Shown here: piece by piece, positions 24,337-35,848 of the stretch | How positions within the stretch are numbered: position 1 is the first letter of the stretch | Layout: each line of letters begins with the position of its first letter | Source of the DNA: Symsagittifera roscoffensis | Taxonomy: Eukaryota; Xenacoelomorpha; Acoela; Convolutidae | NCBI RefSeq assembly: GCF_963678635.1 | Contig: NC_087070.1 | Location: 18,631,318-18,695,317, forward strand | Length of the DNA: 64,000 bases | Direction: 5' to 3' | Translations under genes and position numbers: made by a program | Notes under the pieces: model-generated | Told to the model about the DNA's origin: nothing | The model's database searches: none | The model's input: only the letters and a program-made list of their open reading frames with translations

Positions 24337-24342
24337 TACCTG

Positions 24343-26153
24343 TTAATCTTCTGGGAAAAAGCCGTGGGGGAAGATGTCGTGTATCATATCTGGTGTTGTT
24401 AGTAATTTGACTAGTATACGTATGATGTTTTTAGTTTGTAGCAGTGGCCAAAGCAATTGAAGTGCTTTAATGGTTTTTAGTTCGTCGGTGCCTACTGCAA
24501 ACTCGTAAGGTGTGTTTTGAATGAGGTTATATTTTTTATGATTATAGTTAGGATTGTGAATGAATTCTAATATTGGTATTTCAATAGGCTGGATAAATTC
24601 ATGCGGGATAAGCAAGGGTCTAGATTCTTTGGCATTGAAGGTCATTGTGATGGGACAGAATATATACATTTGGGTAACTGGGTTATAGTTGCGGAGGATG
24701 CCGTGGAGGTTAGTATCTTTGATGCAATATGTAAAATTAGGAAAAAAATGGTGACGTGTACTTTGAGTTGAGAAACTGAAAACGATGGTGAGGTTGTCTT
24801 GATGGGGTATGCAAATCAAAATGATTTTGTAAAAAACGATAGTATGCATATGTGTGGGTTTGTTTAGTGCGTAACATAATATCGTGGGAACAGTGCAAAT
24901 CGCGTTCATGTGGTGAAAGAAAGTGAAGGTTAGTGAAAATAACTGAAATTTGTCATGGAAGCTTTCGTATGCTTGAATATCAGCTAGTGATTCTGAAATG
25001 ATGTGATCATACTTTCTATCAAAAATATTAAGTGTGAATACGTATGATGTTTTGATGAAAAATTTTTCTGTTAGTTGCGGGTTAGCGAAGCGGTCTTCAT
25101 CTAAAAATTGGTCTTGATTAGGTCGGATGATATTATGGTCGTAATATTCTATTGTAAATTCGTTAGCTCGGGGTGCAGTGAATGTTTTTAGTAACTTTTT
25201 ATATCCTACGTAAGTGAATTGTCGAGGTGTTACTGTTGTAGTGAGTCTATATATGTGTCTTTGTACTTTTCTATGCTGTCATGAGTATTAGTTAGTGGTA
25301 GGCAAAGGGGATTAATAAAATGATAGTAAGCTGTCCAATGAAGTATTGGCATTAAAACATGTTCATCTACAAAATTACGTGTGTCATTAGTATCGTTAGG
25401 TGTGTTTAATGTATATTGTGGAAATGAGGGTAAGGTGATTGCAAGAAAATTTTTCGTGTTTGTATGTTGCGGGTGATTAACATATTCGCAGGCTGTTCCG
25501 GGTTTGGTCGGGAATGGGTGATTCGGGAATTTTCGTTTAAAAGTGCCATAAGCTCGGTGAGTGCTACTAGGTGTTTCGGTGGATGTGGATGATTAGGTGA
25601 ATGATGCAGTGTAAGCTGAGGAGGGTGTAGGAGTAGGTGGATTTGAGGATGTTATTGTGGATGATAGTTGATGTATTGTGAGGGTGTTAGGGTATATTAA
25701 CTGTTGTTGTAGGGTAATAAAATTATGAAGTTCCTGGGAAATTTGGGGGGTATCTGGGGAATTATTATATGATCTGTCGGAATGAAGTGGAGAATAGGTT
25801 GGGGTCACTTGCGAAGCATAAGAAGGAGTGGAAACGGATGGGAGTGGATGGTTTGATGGGATTGGTTGAAAAAGGGGTTTTGAAAAAACTGAGGAGTTGG
25901 TCTGAGTATAATTTGATGGAGATGGTTCGGAGTCTGCAAATTCGTCAGGGGTTTCTACATTAGTGTTATTAAATTGTGAGATGGAGTATAAAACTGAAAA
26001 ATTTGAGTTAGTATCAGAATTTGTGCTTGATGATATATTAATAATCGGAAAATCGGGTGGTGGGAAAGCAAAAAGTGGGATTATTGGGATTTGAGTTTGG
26101 AGGTTGGCTGGCTGGGAATTTGAGCGATGAAGGGATCCAAGTTGTCGGCTCAT
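24343..26153 (-). pseudogene. Large unknown ORF of the element, unit A
   Basis: Reading leftward, the frame opens near 26153 with a Pro/Ser/Thr/Asn-rich, probably disordered segment of 186 codons that ends at TAA 25593-25595. The same frame then reads on to about 25275, followed by a -1-type shift into a frame open to the stop at 24343, including an ATG-led 188-aa stretch (24909-24343). Joined, these give about 600 residues: a disordered N-terminal third, then a folded, aromatic-rich, Ile/Leu-rich part. I see no signal peptide or clear membrane segment and recognise no family. The stop and the shift are both also present in unit B. Confidence 0.6.
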
Positions 26154-26369
26154 CGTGGTCTAAAAAAATGATTATTTTGAGACTGAAAAGTGGTGGTGTG
26201 GGGTTGTTCTATAATTTGTTCGTATGTATTGTCATTTTGTGGATGATGTGTTATTATGTGTTGGATGGGGCTTTGTGCTATATTTGGTCTAGAATTTAGA
26301 TTATTTGTGATTGCTAGGTTTCGGAAATTACGGGGGACTAATGAGATAATGAATGTTTTTGTGGTAGGG

Positions 26370-27037
26370 GTGACAACTGTGTTGCGCTAGGTGTTATCTC
26401 TATATTATTGTGTTCTTCGTCGTAAGTGTTTTGTCTTGTGGATATTTTTGTGTTATATTCTTTTATTTGTGCATCTAGAAGTATTTCATTTATTGATGAT
26501 GAAAAAATTCCAAAAAATCCTGCAAACAGTATATGTGCTACACTTGCTTGTCTGTTTACTTGTGTGTGTATAGCGCATGTGTTATAGATTCCTTTTAAGA
26601 GTGAGAAAAGATCCTATAAAATTAAACATGGCGTATAAGATAGTTAATTTTTCTAAGATGAAATAGGGCCATCCTAGAAAAGCTAGAATTTCGTTTTTAG
26701 GGTGTCAAAACTGAAAATATTCATAGAGGAAATATCTTGTGGTCTGTTTTTTTTCACCGTTTAAATATAGGTAGCCTTTAATGTCTTTAAAAAATCCGCT
26801 ATAATCTTGTGTATAAATTTCTGCAAATCCTGCGGTTTTGGCAAGTTTTCTTAAATTCTGGTCAATTGACTGTCTTTGTATTGTGTCCAATTGTGTTAAT
26901 AATTCTTGAGATTGTTGTGTTCTAATGTGATATTGGATATCTGATTTAGAATACTTTCCAATTGATTGTAAATCAAAATTTGGATTACGAGCAATAGCTC
27001 TGATGCTTTCGGGTGAAAATTTTTTGAGTGATTGCAT
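26370..27037 (-). pseudogene. Envelope C-terminal part (stalk, membrane anchor), unit A
   Basis: The frame from the ATG near 27037 gives 110 codons: a basic start, then a helical Gln/Asp-rich stretch, then an aromatic end at TGA near 26705. In unit B the same region continues into a segment with hydrophobic membrane spans and a polar tail. In A that continuation is present but shifted by a 2-base loss near 26610. It lies just downstream of the envelope ectodomain, separated by one TAG, and most likely belongs to the same glycoprotein. See unit B for the better copy. Confidence 0.5.
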
Positions 27038-27046
27038 TAACGTAGG

Positions 27047-28596
27047 CTATGGTGTAAGGAGATAGTATTCATCTTCATCAGGATTCAATTGTACTACATT
27101 GTGTCTATTTTCTGATCCACATGGGACTGCGGTATCCCAAAAATATGTTCGTCTTGAAAGTGTGTCGACAAAACGTACTTTAATTTTATAGAATATAGGG
27201 ATTCGTTTATAACAACGTTTGTCTTCAAAAACATATAGTGGTGATACTTTTTTGGTACAAGTATGAAACCATAAAATATTTCCTTCGTAGTCTAGAAAAA
27301 TTGATCTATTTCCTGAAAATAAATATCCTGCGTAGGGTATTTTTAGTACTGCTAGTGCGAGTGATGGTAGGATTTGTGTTCTTTCCAATTCGCATAATTG
27401 GTGAAGTGTTTCTAATTCGGAGAGTGACATTTCTTGAAAAATTCGACTAATTGTGTAGTCTAACTTCATATCTAAGTGGATATCGTAATGAATATTACCG
27501 AAATAGGTGTTATTCATTAGTGATAGTTCTTGTAAACGTGTGCTTCTACTGTCATGTGGTTTAGTTTTCCACCAGGTTGACCTGTGTTTTTTTGAAAGTT
27601 AACTGGTATGTATGATGTTCCTTCATTTATAGGGTGACTTGTGGCATAAGGGTCAAATTTTATTTTTCCAGTGGTCATGTCGAAACCTTTTTCGTATTCG
27701 ACAAGTATTTCAGAATATTGTGTTTTATAAAGTAGATTTCTGTATTTGCATGCAATTTCTGTTTCTTGATATATTTGGAAACGTGTTAATTTATTTTCTA
27801 TATCATGAACATTTCTAAAATCATGATTTTGTTTTCGGGGTGGATTTACTTGTTCGTATGGAACTGATTCTATAAAATATTTTTCATGAAATTTTATCAT
27901 TCGAGCGTGTATTTTTGCTACTTGGAATGTTGTGCATGTATCTTCGGGAAACCAAACAATTGTTGCTTGTGTCCGTGTTGTAGGATCACAATAACCTAGA
28001 TCATTTTTGCAAGGTAATGTAATTCCTTGATAGATCATTGTGTTATCAGATAAATCTCGTGTGAGTTGTACTTTTCCGAGTTGTATTTTCCAATCGAAAA
28101 ACATTATTTCTTGATATCCTTTATTTTTTGTGTCTGCTTTGCAGTTTGATGGGTCATTTATTCCAATGTGTGGTATCCAGTGTTTATCGTGTATGTCATA
28201 AGTTAATCTTCCGTGTGCGCCGTTGTATGGGTATTTTTCGTCTAGTTTTATATGTCCTTGATATCTTTCAAGTTGTGCTTGGTGTGCAGAATCGGCAAAG
28301 ACTTGGAAATTTACTATTTTCCTGTCTGTGTTTCTTTTTCTTGTGATGTTTAGTCTGAGTAGTTCGTTTTTACAATCATCGAGATTTAGATGTAAAAGTC
28401 GTTCTATATTACTTTGATAGAATGATTCGTGATCAAGTCGGTTCTTTTTTCCATTGGAAACTTGTGAACAGTGTACTTTCTTTCCGGAAAATGTTGCTGT
28501 AAATTTATATCCTGTGACTGTTGTTGCTCGGGCTTTTGAATACAATGTTGCTATTACATTTGAAGTTTCTATAGCTTGTGGTTCTGTTTCGCATTA
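27047..28596 (-). pseudogene. Envelope-like glycoprotein ectodomain, unit A (frameshifted)
   Basis: Two overlapping frames, 28545-27517 (342 codons) and 27517-27047 (156 codons), together match the single 499-codon frame of unit B. The break is a 1-bp deletion near 27550. Upstream, a TAA at 28594-28596 separates the frame from a further coding-like stretch with a Tyr-Asp-Cys motif; unit B has the same stop. The protein is rich in paired cysteines and aromatic residues, as expected of a secreted ectodomain. See unit B for the family argument. This copy cannot make a full protein without recoding. Confidence 0.65.
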
Positions 28597-28843
28597 AGAT
28601 ACTTGATTTATTGCATATTTGTGTAGTGTTTTTTGTTCGTTTTCTTCACAATCGTAGTGTGTTACTAATAAATCCTGGGGTCCTGTGCGAGAAGGATTTG
28701 TGTTTTGGTCGGAAAATATTTTAAAAAAGATGTGTTGAAATGTTAATATTTTTAGAATATACTTGTGTATGATAATCCTGAGTACGGGTTACAAAATGTG
28801 ATGTAACCAATTGTGTTTTTGGTATATCTATCGTATTTATATA

Positions 28844-29890
28844 TTACTTCAGTTGTATAAATGGTGGTGGTAGCGATTGATCTGTTATATTTGGTGTATT
28901 TAATGGGTAGGGATGTTGAACAATATTGTTAAGTTTGATCGTGATTTCGAATTTCAATTGGAGACTATTTTGTTGAAGTATTTGAATTTTGTGTTCACGA
29001 ATATCTTCGTGGATATCTTGTCTATATTGTAGTCTGTTGAGTGCCCAACTGTGGAGTCGGTTACTATCTTGATGTTGTCCAAATAATGGTGGGGGTGCTA
29101 CGAATGTATTCCAGTCTAGTCGTAAAGGGATATTTGTTGATGATTGTTTCTCGATATCTAGCGTCGAGGTTATTTGGGAAATTTAAAGGGAAAAGCGTCG
29201 GTGAAATTTGACTTAATGATGGTGTTGACGGTAGTGATAAGGTTTCTGGTAGTGATGATAGCGTTGTATCCGTAGAAATATCTATTGGATCGTTCACTAA
29301 GTTTGGTTCACCTTGTGTATTTGAGTGTGTTGCCCAATATGGTAGTCGTGCTGTGTGATTGGGGGGGTTAAAGGGATTTTCACGTATTTGCTCAGATGTT
29401 GGTGTTGAACCTAAGTAATCTGAGGGTATATTTGAGGTGCTCTGTTGTGAAAGTAGTGTGGGAGTTTCTGGCAATGTACTACTTGAAATTTCTGGAGTAG
29501 TTGGTGTTGGTGATTGGGGTATATCAAAATGAACTCTAGGGGTTTGAAAACTCTTGTTTCGTCGTGGATGTATAATTTATCTATTTATTTTGACTGTTTT
29601 TTAGTTTTGACTAATGTTTCTTTTTCCACTTAATTCTTGTGGTAATGTGAGGTACAAGTTATATGTTGGTTCACTTAGAGGTGCCTGTCGCTGAACTGGT
29701 TCTAATGGTTCGGATAAGCGAACGTGTCGTTCTTCAAAAGTGTATGAATTATCTTGAAAAGAAATTCGTGTGGATGTTTGGGGGTTTTGGGTAGTTGTGG
29801 GTATTGCTGGGTTTTCTTGGGATGATATCGGTGAAGACTGATTTTGTGACTGTTGGTTAGCAATTTTTGAAAGTGTTCGATTGATTTTTT
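28844..29890 (-). pseudogene. Pro/Ser/Thr-rich ORF with coiled-coil-like end, unit A
   Basis: Three linked open stretches run leftward. The first (about 29890-29610) is Gln/Pro/Thr-rich. The second (about 29560-29064) is Pro/Ser/Thr-rich. The third (about 29190-28844) is charged and helical, with heptad-like spacing, ending at TAA 28844-28846. Frame changes near 29610 and 29190 break the chain. The layout resembles a disordered mucin-like or phosphoprotein-like region plus a helical C-terminus. No family recognised. A retains 29 bp (around 29656-29684) that B has lost. Confidence 0.45.
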
Positions 29891-30079
29891 CTAGTGGGAA
29901 GTTTTATGTTTATTGTAGTGTTCTTCGATGAAAAGAATCAAAAGGATTGTTGCTAAGGCGAATGTGACTATTGCCTTTTTTACACATTTGCACATTGTCA
30001 GTATTAGAGATGATAAAATTATGATGAAAATTACAAATAGTAAAAACATATCTGTTCTACTAAAAATTGTTCGTATCAT
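29891..30079 (-). CDS. 62-aa two-span membrane protein, unit A
   Basis: An ATG at 30079 opens 62 codons ending at 29891. It has two hydrophobic segments (about residues 12-30 and 36-51) separated by CKCVKK, giving a hairpin membrane protein with a basic loop and a polar His/Lys tail. Unit B encodes the identical 62-residue product (36037-35849). A splice-donor-like CAGGTAAG lies about 25 bp upstream, so a spliced message could skip this ORF. Function unknown; small hydrophobic proteins next to envelope genes often modulate membranes, but that is only analogy. Confidence 0.45.
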   Translation of the reverse strand: MIRTIFSRTDMFLLFVIFIIILSSLILTMCKCVKKAIVTFALATILLILFIEEHYNKHKTSH

Positions 30080-30324
30080 TTAAATAGACTTTAGCTTATC
30101 TTACCTGTGAATATGATCAATGATTTGGGAAAGTTGGAGATATATTTAGTGCAAGAAATTAACGAATTTTAAGATAACTTAACAAGTTTGTATTTTTATT
30201 TTTCTTTTCTGTTTTGTAGATGATCGTGGTGTGAAGACTAGAAATATAAATCAAACATTGATAGAAAATGGTTAGTACTAAAATAAAATTATTAGTGAAG
30301 AGTATTTTAAATTATACTTACCTG

Positions 30325-32136
30325 TTAATCTTCTGGGAAAAAGCCGTGGGGGAAGATGTCGTGTATCATATCTGGTGTTGTTAGTAATTTGACTAGTATG
30401 CGTATGATGTTTTTAGTTTGTAGCAGTGGCCAAAGCAATTGAAGTGCTTTAATGGTTTTTAGTTCGTCGGTGCCTACTGCAAACTCGTAAGGTGTGTTTT
30501 GAATGAGGTTATATTTTTTATGATTATATTTAGTATTGTGAATGAATTCTAATATTGGTATTTCAATAGGCTGGATAAATTCATGCGGGATAAGCAAGGG
30601 TCTAGATTCTTTGGCATTGAAGGTCTTTGCGATGGGACAGAATATATACATTTGGGTAACTGGGTTATAGTTGCGGAGGATGCCGTGGAGGTTAGTATCT
30701 TTGATGCAATATGTAAAATTAGGAAAAAAAATGGTGACGTGTACCTTGAGTTGAGAAACTGAAAACGATGGTGAGGTTGTCTTGATGGGGTATGCAAATC
30801 AAAATGATTTTGTATAAAACGATAGTATGCATATGTGTGGGTTTGTTTAGTGCGTAACATAATATCGTGGGAACAGTGCAAATCGCGTTCATGTGGTGAA
30901 AGAAAGTGAAGGTTAGTGAAAATAACTGAAATTTGTCATGGAAGCTTTCGTATGCTTGAATATCAGCTAGTGATTCTGAAATGATGTGATCATACTTTCT
31001 ATCAAAAATATTAAGTGTGAATACGTATGATGTTTTGATGAAAAATTTTTCTGTTAGTTGCGGGTTAGCGAAGCGGTCTTCATCTAAAAATTGGTCTTGA
31101 TTAGGTCGGATGATATTATGGTCGTAATATTCTATTGTAAATTCGTTAGCTCGGGGTGCAGTGAATGTTTTTAGTAACTTTTTATATCCTACGTAAGTGA
31201 ATTGTCGAGGTGTTAGTGTTGTAGTGAGTCTATATATGTGTCTTTGTACTTTTCTATGCTGTCATGAGTATTAGTTAGTGGTAGGCAAAGGGGATTAATA
31301 AAATGATAATAAGCTGTCCAATGAAGTATTGGCATTAAAACATGTTCATCTACAAAATTACGTGTGTCATTAGTATCGTTAGGTGTGTTTAATGTATATT
31401 GTGGAAATGAGGGTAAGGTGATTGCAAGAAAATTTTTCGTGTTTGTATGTTGCGGGTGATTAACATATTCGCAGGCTGTTCCGGGTTTGGTCGGGAATGG
31501 GTGATTCGGGAATTTTCGTTTAAAAGTGCCATAAGCTCGGTGAGTGCTACTAGGTGTTTCGGTGGATGTGGATGATTAGGTGAATGATGCAGTGTAAGCT
31601 GAGGAGGGTGTAGGAGTAGGTGGATTTGAGGATGTTATTGTGGATGATAGTTGATGTATTGTGAGGGTGTTAGGGTATATTAACTGTTGTTGTAGGGTAA
31701 TAAAATTATGAAGTTCCTGGGAAATTTGGGGGGTATCTGGGGAATTATTATATGATCTGTCGGAATGAAGTGGAGAATAGGTTGGGGTCACTTGCGAAGC
31801 ATAAGAAGGAGTGGAAACGGATGGGAGTGGATGGTTTGATGGGATTGGTTGAAAAAGGGGTTTTGAAAAAACTGAGGAGTTGGTCTGAGTATAATTTGAT
31901 GGAGATGGTTCGGAGTCTGCAAATTCGTCAGGGGTTTCTACATTAGTGTTATTAAATTGTGAGATGGAGTATAAAACTGAAAAATTTGAGTTAGTATCAG
32001 AATTTGTGCTTGATGATATATTAATAATCGGAAAATCGGGTGGTGGGAAAGCAAAAAGTGGGATTATTGGGATTTGAGTTTGGAGGTTGGCTGGCTGGGA
32101 ATTTGAGCGATGAAGGGATCCAAGTTGTCGGCTCAT
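30325..32136 (-). pseudogene. Large unknown ORF of the element, unit B
   Basis: Duplicate of the ORF in unit A, with the same TAA (31576-31578) and the same shift near 31260. It also has one extra base in a minus-strand A-run near 30725 that splits the C-terminal part into 30881-30549 and 30651-30325. The 186-codon N-terminal segment (32136-31576) is identical in amino-acid sequence to unit A. The C-terminal part differs at a few residues. Function unknown; it is probably a lineage-specific accessory protein of the element. Confidence 0.6.
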
Positions 32137-32320
32137 CGTGGTCTAAAAAAATGATTATTTTGAGACTGAAAAGTGGTGGTGTGGGGTTGTTCTATAATTT
32201 GTTCGTATGTATTGTCATTTTGTGAATGATGTGTTATTATGTGTTGGATGGGGCTTTGTGCTATATTTGGTCTAGAATTTAGATTATTTGTGATTGCTAG
32301 GTTTCGGAAATTACGGGGGA

Positions 32321-33024
32321 CTAATGAGATAATGAATGGTTTTGTGGTAGGGGTGACAACTGTTTTGCGCTAGGTGTTATCTCTATATTATTGTGTTCTT
32401 CGTCGTAAGTGTTTTGTCTTGTGGATATTTTTGTGTTATATTCTTTTATTTGTGCATCTAGAAATATTTTATTTATTGATGATGAAAAAATTCCAAAAAA
32501 TCCTGCAATCAGTATACGTGCTACACTTGCTTGTCTGTTTACTTGTGTGTGTATAGCGCATGTGTTATAGATTCCTTTTAAGAGTGAGAAAAGAAATCCT
32601 ATAAAATTAAACATGGCGTATAAGATAGTTAATTTTTCTAAGATGTAATAGGGCCATCCTAGAAAAGCTAGAATTTCGTTTTTTAGGGTGTCAAAAATGA
32701 AAATATTCATAGAGGAAATATCTTGTGGTCTGTTTTTTTTTCAACGTTTAAATATAGGTAGTCTTTAATGTCTTTAAAAAATCCGCTATAATCTTGTGTA
32801 TAAATGTCTGCAAACCCTGCGGTTTTGGCAAGTTTTCTTAAATTCTGGTCAATTGACTGTCTTTGTATTGTGTCCAATTGTGTTAATAATTCTTGAGATT
32901 GTTGTGTTCTAATGTGATATTGGATATCTGATTTAGAATACTTTCCAATTGATTGTAAATCAAGATTTGGATTACGAGCAATAGCTCTGATGCTTTCGGG
33001 TGAAAATTTTTTGAGTGATTGCAT
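32321..33024 (-). pseudogene. Envelope C-terminal part with membrane anchor, unit B
   Basis: An ATG at 33024 opens 105 codons (to 32707): a helical Gln/Asp/Arg-rich segment, then an aromatic Tyr/Phe-rich end. A second frame (32710-32321, 129 codons) adds hydrophobic stretches centred on FNFIGFLFSLL and on ILIAGFFGIF, then a polar Asn/Gln/Ser tail. The two overlap by a frameshift at a homopolymer near 32735. This reads as the stalk, transmembrane anchor and cytoplasmic tail of the glycoprotein encoded just upstream, from which it is separated by one TAG. Both units share that TAG. Confidence 0.55.
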
Positions 33025-33033
33025 TAACGTAGG

Positions 33034-34533
33034 CTATGGTGTAAGGAGATAGTATTCATCTTCATCAGGATTCAATTGTACTACATTGTGTCTATTTTTT
33101 GATCCACATGGGACTGCGGTATCCCAAAAATATGTTCGTCTTGAAAGTGTGTCGACAAAACGTACTTTAATTTTATAGAATATAGGGATTCGTTTATAAC
33201 AACGTTTGTCTTCAAAAACATATAGTGGTGATACTTTTTTGGTACAAGTATGAAACCATAAAATATTTCCTTCGTAGTCTAGAAAATTTGATCTATTTCC
33301 TGAAAATAAATATCCTGCGTAGGGTATTTTTAGTACTGCTAGTGCGAGTGATTGTAGGATTTGTGTTCTTTCCAATTCGCATAATTGGTGAAGTGTTTCT
33401 AATTCGGAGAGTGACATTTCTTGAAAAATTCGACTAATTGTGTAGTCTAACTTCATATCTAATTGGATATCGTAATGAATATTACCGAAATTGGTGTTAT
33501 TCATTAGTGATAGTTCTTGTAAACGTGTGCTTCTACTGTCATGTGGCTTTAGTTTTCCACCAGGTTGACCTGTGTTTTTTTGAAAGTTAACTGGTATGTA
33601 TGATGTTCCTTCATTTATAGTGTGACTTGTGGCATAAGGGTCAAATTTTATTTTTCCAGTGGTCATGTCGAAACCTTTTTCGTATTCGACAAGTATTTCA
33701 GAATATTGTGTTTTATAAAGTGGATTTCTGTATTTGCATGCAATTTCTGTTTCTTGATATATTTGGAAACGTGTTAATTTATTTTCTATATCATGAATAT
33801 TTCTAAAATCATGATTTTGTTTTCGGGGTGGATCTACTTGTTCGTATGGAACTGATTCTATAAAATATTTGTCATGAAATTTTATCATTCGAGCGTGTAT
33901 TTTTGCTACTTGGAATGTTGTGCATGTATCTTCGGGAAACCAAACAATTGTTGCTTGTGTCCGTGTTGTAGGATCACAATAACCTAGATCATTTTTGCAA
34001 GGTAATGTAATTCCTTGATAGATCATTGTGTTATCAGATAAATCTCGTGTGAGTTGTACTTTTTCGAGTTGTATTTTCCAATCGAAAAACATTATTTCTT
34101 GATATCCTTTATTTTTTGTGTCTGCTTTGCAGTTTGATGGGTCATTTATTCCAATGTGTGGTATCCAGTGTTTATCGTGTATGTCATAAGTTAATCTTCC
34201 GTGTGCGCCGTTGTATGGGTATTTTTCGTCTAGTTTTATATGTCCTTGATATCTTTCAAGTTGTGCTTGGTGTACAGAATCGGCAAAGACTTGGAAATTT
34301 ACTATTTTCCTGTCTGTGTTTCTTTTTCTTGTGATGTTTAGTCTGAGTAGTTCGTTTTTACAATCATCGGGATTTAGATGTAAAAGTCGTTCTATATTAC
34401 TTTGATAGAATGATTCGTGATCAAGTCGGTTCTTTTTTCCATTGGAAACTTGTGAACAGTGTACTTTCTTTCCGGAAAATGTTGCTGTAATTTTATATCC
34501 TGTGACTGTTGTTGCTCGGGCTTTTGAATACAA
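33034..34533 (-). CDS. env: Envelope-like glycoprotein ectodomain, unit B, probable class III type
   Basis: An uninterrupted 499-codon frame, the best-preserved env copy. It has no ATG at its start; the frame is open back to a TAA at 34582-34584, beyond which a coding-like stretch with a Tyr-Asp-Cys motif continues upstream. Spliced expression is normal for env. Cysteine spacing and a C-terminal region with LCELER, a Cys-x7-9-Cys-type loop and repeated Tyr/Ile/Lys strands recall glycoproteins of chuviruses and of invertebrate LTR elements that captured them (gB-like, class III fusion proteins). That assignment is from memory and unverified. It ends at TAG 33034-33036, before the membrane anchor. 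Confidence 0.6.
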   Translation of the reverse strand: MYSKARATTVTGYKITATFSGKKVHCSQVSNGKKNRLDHESFYQSNIERLLHLNPDDCKNELLRLNITRKRNTDRKIVNFQVFADSVHQAQLERYQGHIKLDEKYPYNGAHGRLTYDIHDKHWIPHIGINDPSNCKADTKNKGYQEIMFFDWKIQLEKVQLTRDLSDNTMIYQGITLPCKNDLGYCDPTTRTQATIVWFPEDTCTTFQVAKIHARMIKFHDKYFIESVPYEQVDPPRKQNHDFRNIHDIENKLTRFQIYQETEIACKYRNPLYKTQYSEILVEYEKGFDMTTGKIKFDPYATSHTINEGTSYIPVNFQKNTGQPGGKLKPHDSRSTRLQELSLMNNTNFGNIHYDIQLDMKLDYTISRIFQEMSLSELETLHQLCELERTQILQSLALAVLKIPYAGYLFSGNRSNFLDYEGNILWFHTCTKKVSPLYVFEDKRCYKRIPIFYKIKVRFVDTLSRRTYFWDTAVPCGSKNRHNVVQLNPDEDEYYLLTP

Positions 34534-34831
34534 TGTTGCTATTACATTTGAAGTTTCTATAGCTTGTGGTTCTGTTTCGCATTAAGATACTTGATTTATT
34601 GCATATTTGTATAGTGTTTTTTGTTCGTTTTCTTCACAATCGTAGTGTGTTACTAATAAATCCTGGGGTCCTGTGCGAGAAGGATTTGTGTTTTGGTCGG
34701 AAAATATTTTAAAAAAGATGTGTTGAAATGTTAATATTTTTAGAATATACTTGTGTATGATAATCCTGAGTACGGGTTACAAAATGTGATGTAACCAATT
34801 GTGTTTTTGGTATATCTATCGTATTTATATA

Positions 34832-35848
34832 TTACTTCAGTTGTATAAATGGTGGTGGTAGCGATTGATCTGTTATATTTGGTGTATTTAATGGGTAGGG
34901 ATGTTGAACAATATTGTTAAGTTTGATCGTGATTTCGAATTTCAATTGGAGACTATTTTGTTGAAGTATTTGAATTTTGTGTTCACGAATATCTTCGTGG
35001 ATATCTTGTCTATATTGTAGTCTGTTGAGTGCCCAACTGTGGAGTCGGTTACTATCTTGATGTTGTCCAAATAATGGTGGGGGTGCTACGAATGTATTCC
35101 AGTCTAGTCGTAAAGGGATATTTGTTGATGATTGTTTCTCGATATCTAGCGTCGAGGTTATTTGGGAAATTTAAAGGGAAAAGCGTCGGTGAAATTTGAC
35201 TTAATGATGGTGTTGACGGTAGTGATAAGGTTTCTGGTAGTGATGATAGTGTTGTATCCGTAGAAATATCTATTGGATCGTTCACTAAGTTTGGTTCACC
35301 TTGTGTATTTGAGTGTGTTGCCCAATATGGTAGTCGTGCTGTGTGATTGGGGGGGTTAAAGGGATTTTCACGTATTTGCTCAGATGTTGGTGTTGAACCT
35401 AAGTAATCTGAGGGTATATTTGAGGTGCTCTGTTGTGAAAGTAGTGTGGGAGTTTCTGGCAATGTACTACTTGAAATTTCTGGAGTAGTTGGTGTTGGTG
35501 ATTGGGGTATATCAAAATGAACTCTAGGGGTTTGAAAACTTCTGTTTCGTCGTGGATGTATAATTTATCTATTTATTTTGACTGTGTTTTAGTTTGACTA
35601 ATGTTTCTTATTCCACTTAATTCTTGTGGTAATGTGAGGTACAAGTCGCTGAACTGGTTCTAATGGTTTGGATAAGCGAGCGTGTCGTTCTTCAAAAAAG
35701 TATGAATTATCTTGAAAAGAAATTCGTGTGGATGTTTGGGGGTTTTGGGTAGTTGTGGGTATTGCTTGGTTTTCTTGGGATGATATCGGTGAAGACTGAT
35801 TTTGTGACTGTTGGTTAGCAATTTTTGAAAGTGTTCGATTGATTTTTT
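34832..35848 (-). pseudogene. Pro/Ser/Thr-rich ORF with coiled-coil-like end, unit B
   Basis: Same layout as in unit A: an N-terminal Gln/Pro/Thr-rich stretch (about 35848-35610), a Pro/Ser/Thr-rich centre (about 35545-35052) and a helical C-terminus ending at TAA 34832-34834. A 29-bp deletion near 35655 changes the frame of the first stretch, so it ends early. The central 136 codons (35462-35052) are identical in amino acids to unit A. Function unknown. Confidence 0.45.

Larger units (their letters stand above)
24161..30142 (-). repeat. Tandem duplication unit A (5982 bp)
   Basis: It matches unit B (30143-36100) along its entire length with about 1% differences by eye and a few small indels. 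Both unit starts and the end of B carry TATTT (24161, 30143, 36101), a 5-bp microhomology at the junction. Unit A holds the complete set of 3' ORFs: the large unknown ORF, envelope, Pro/Ser-rich ORF and small membrane ORF. Confidence 0.95.
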
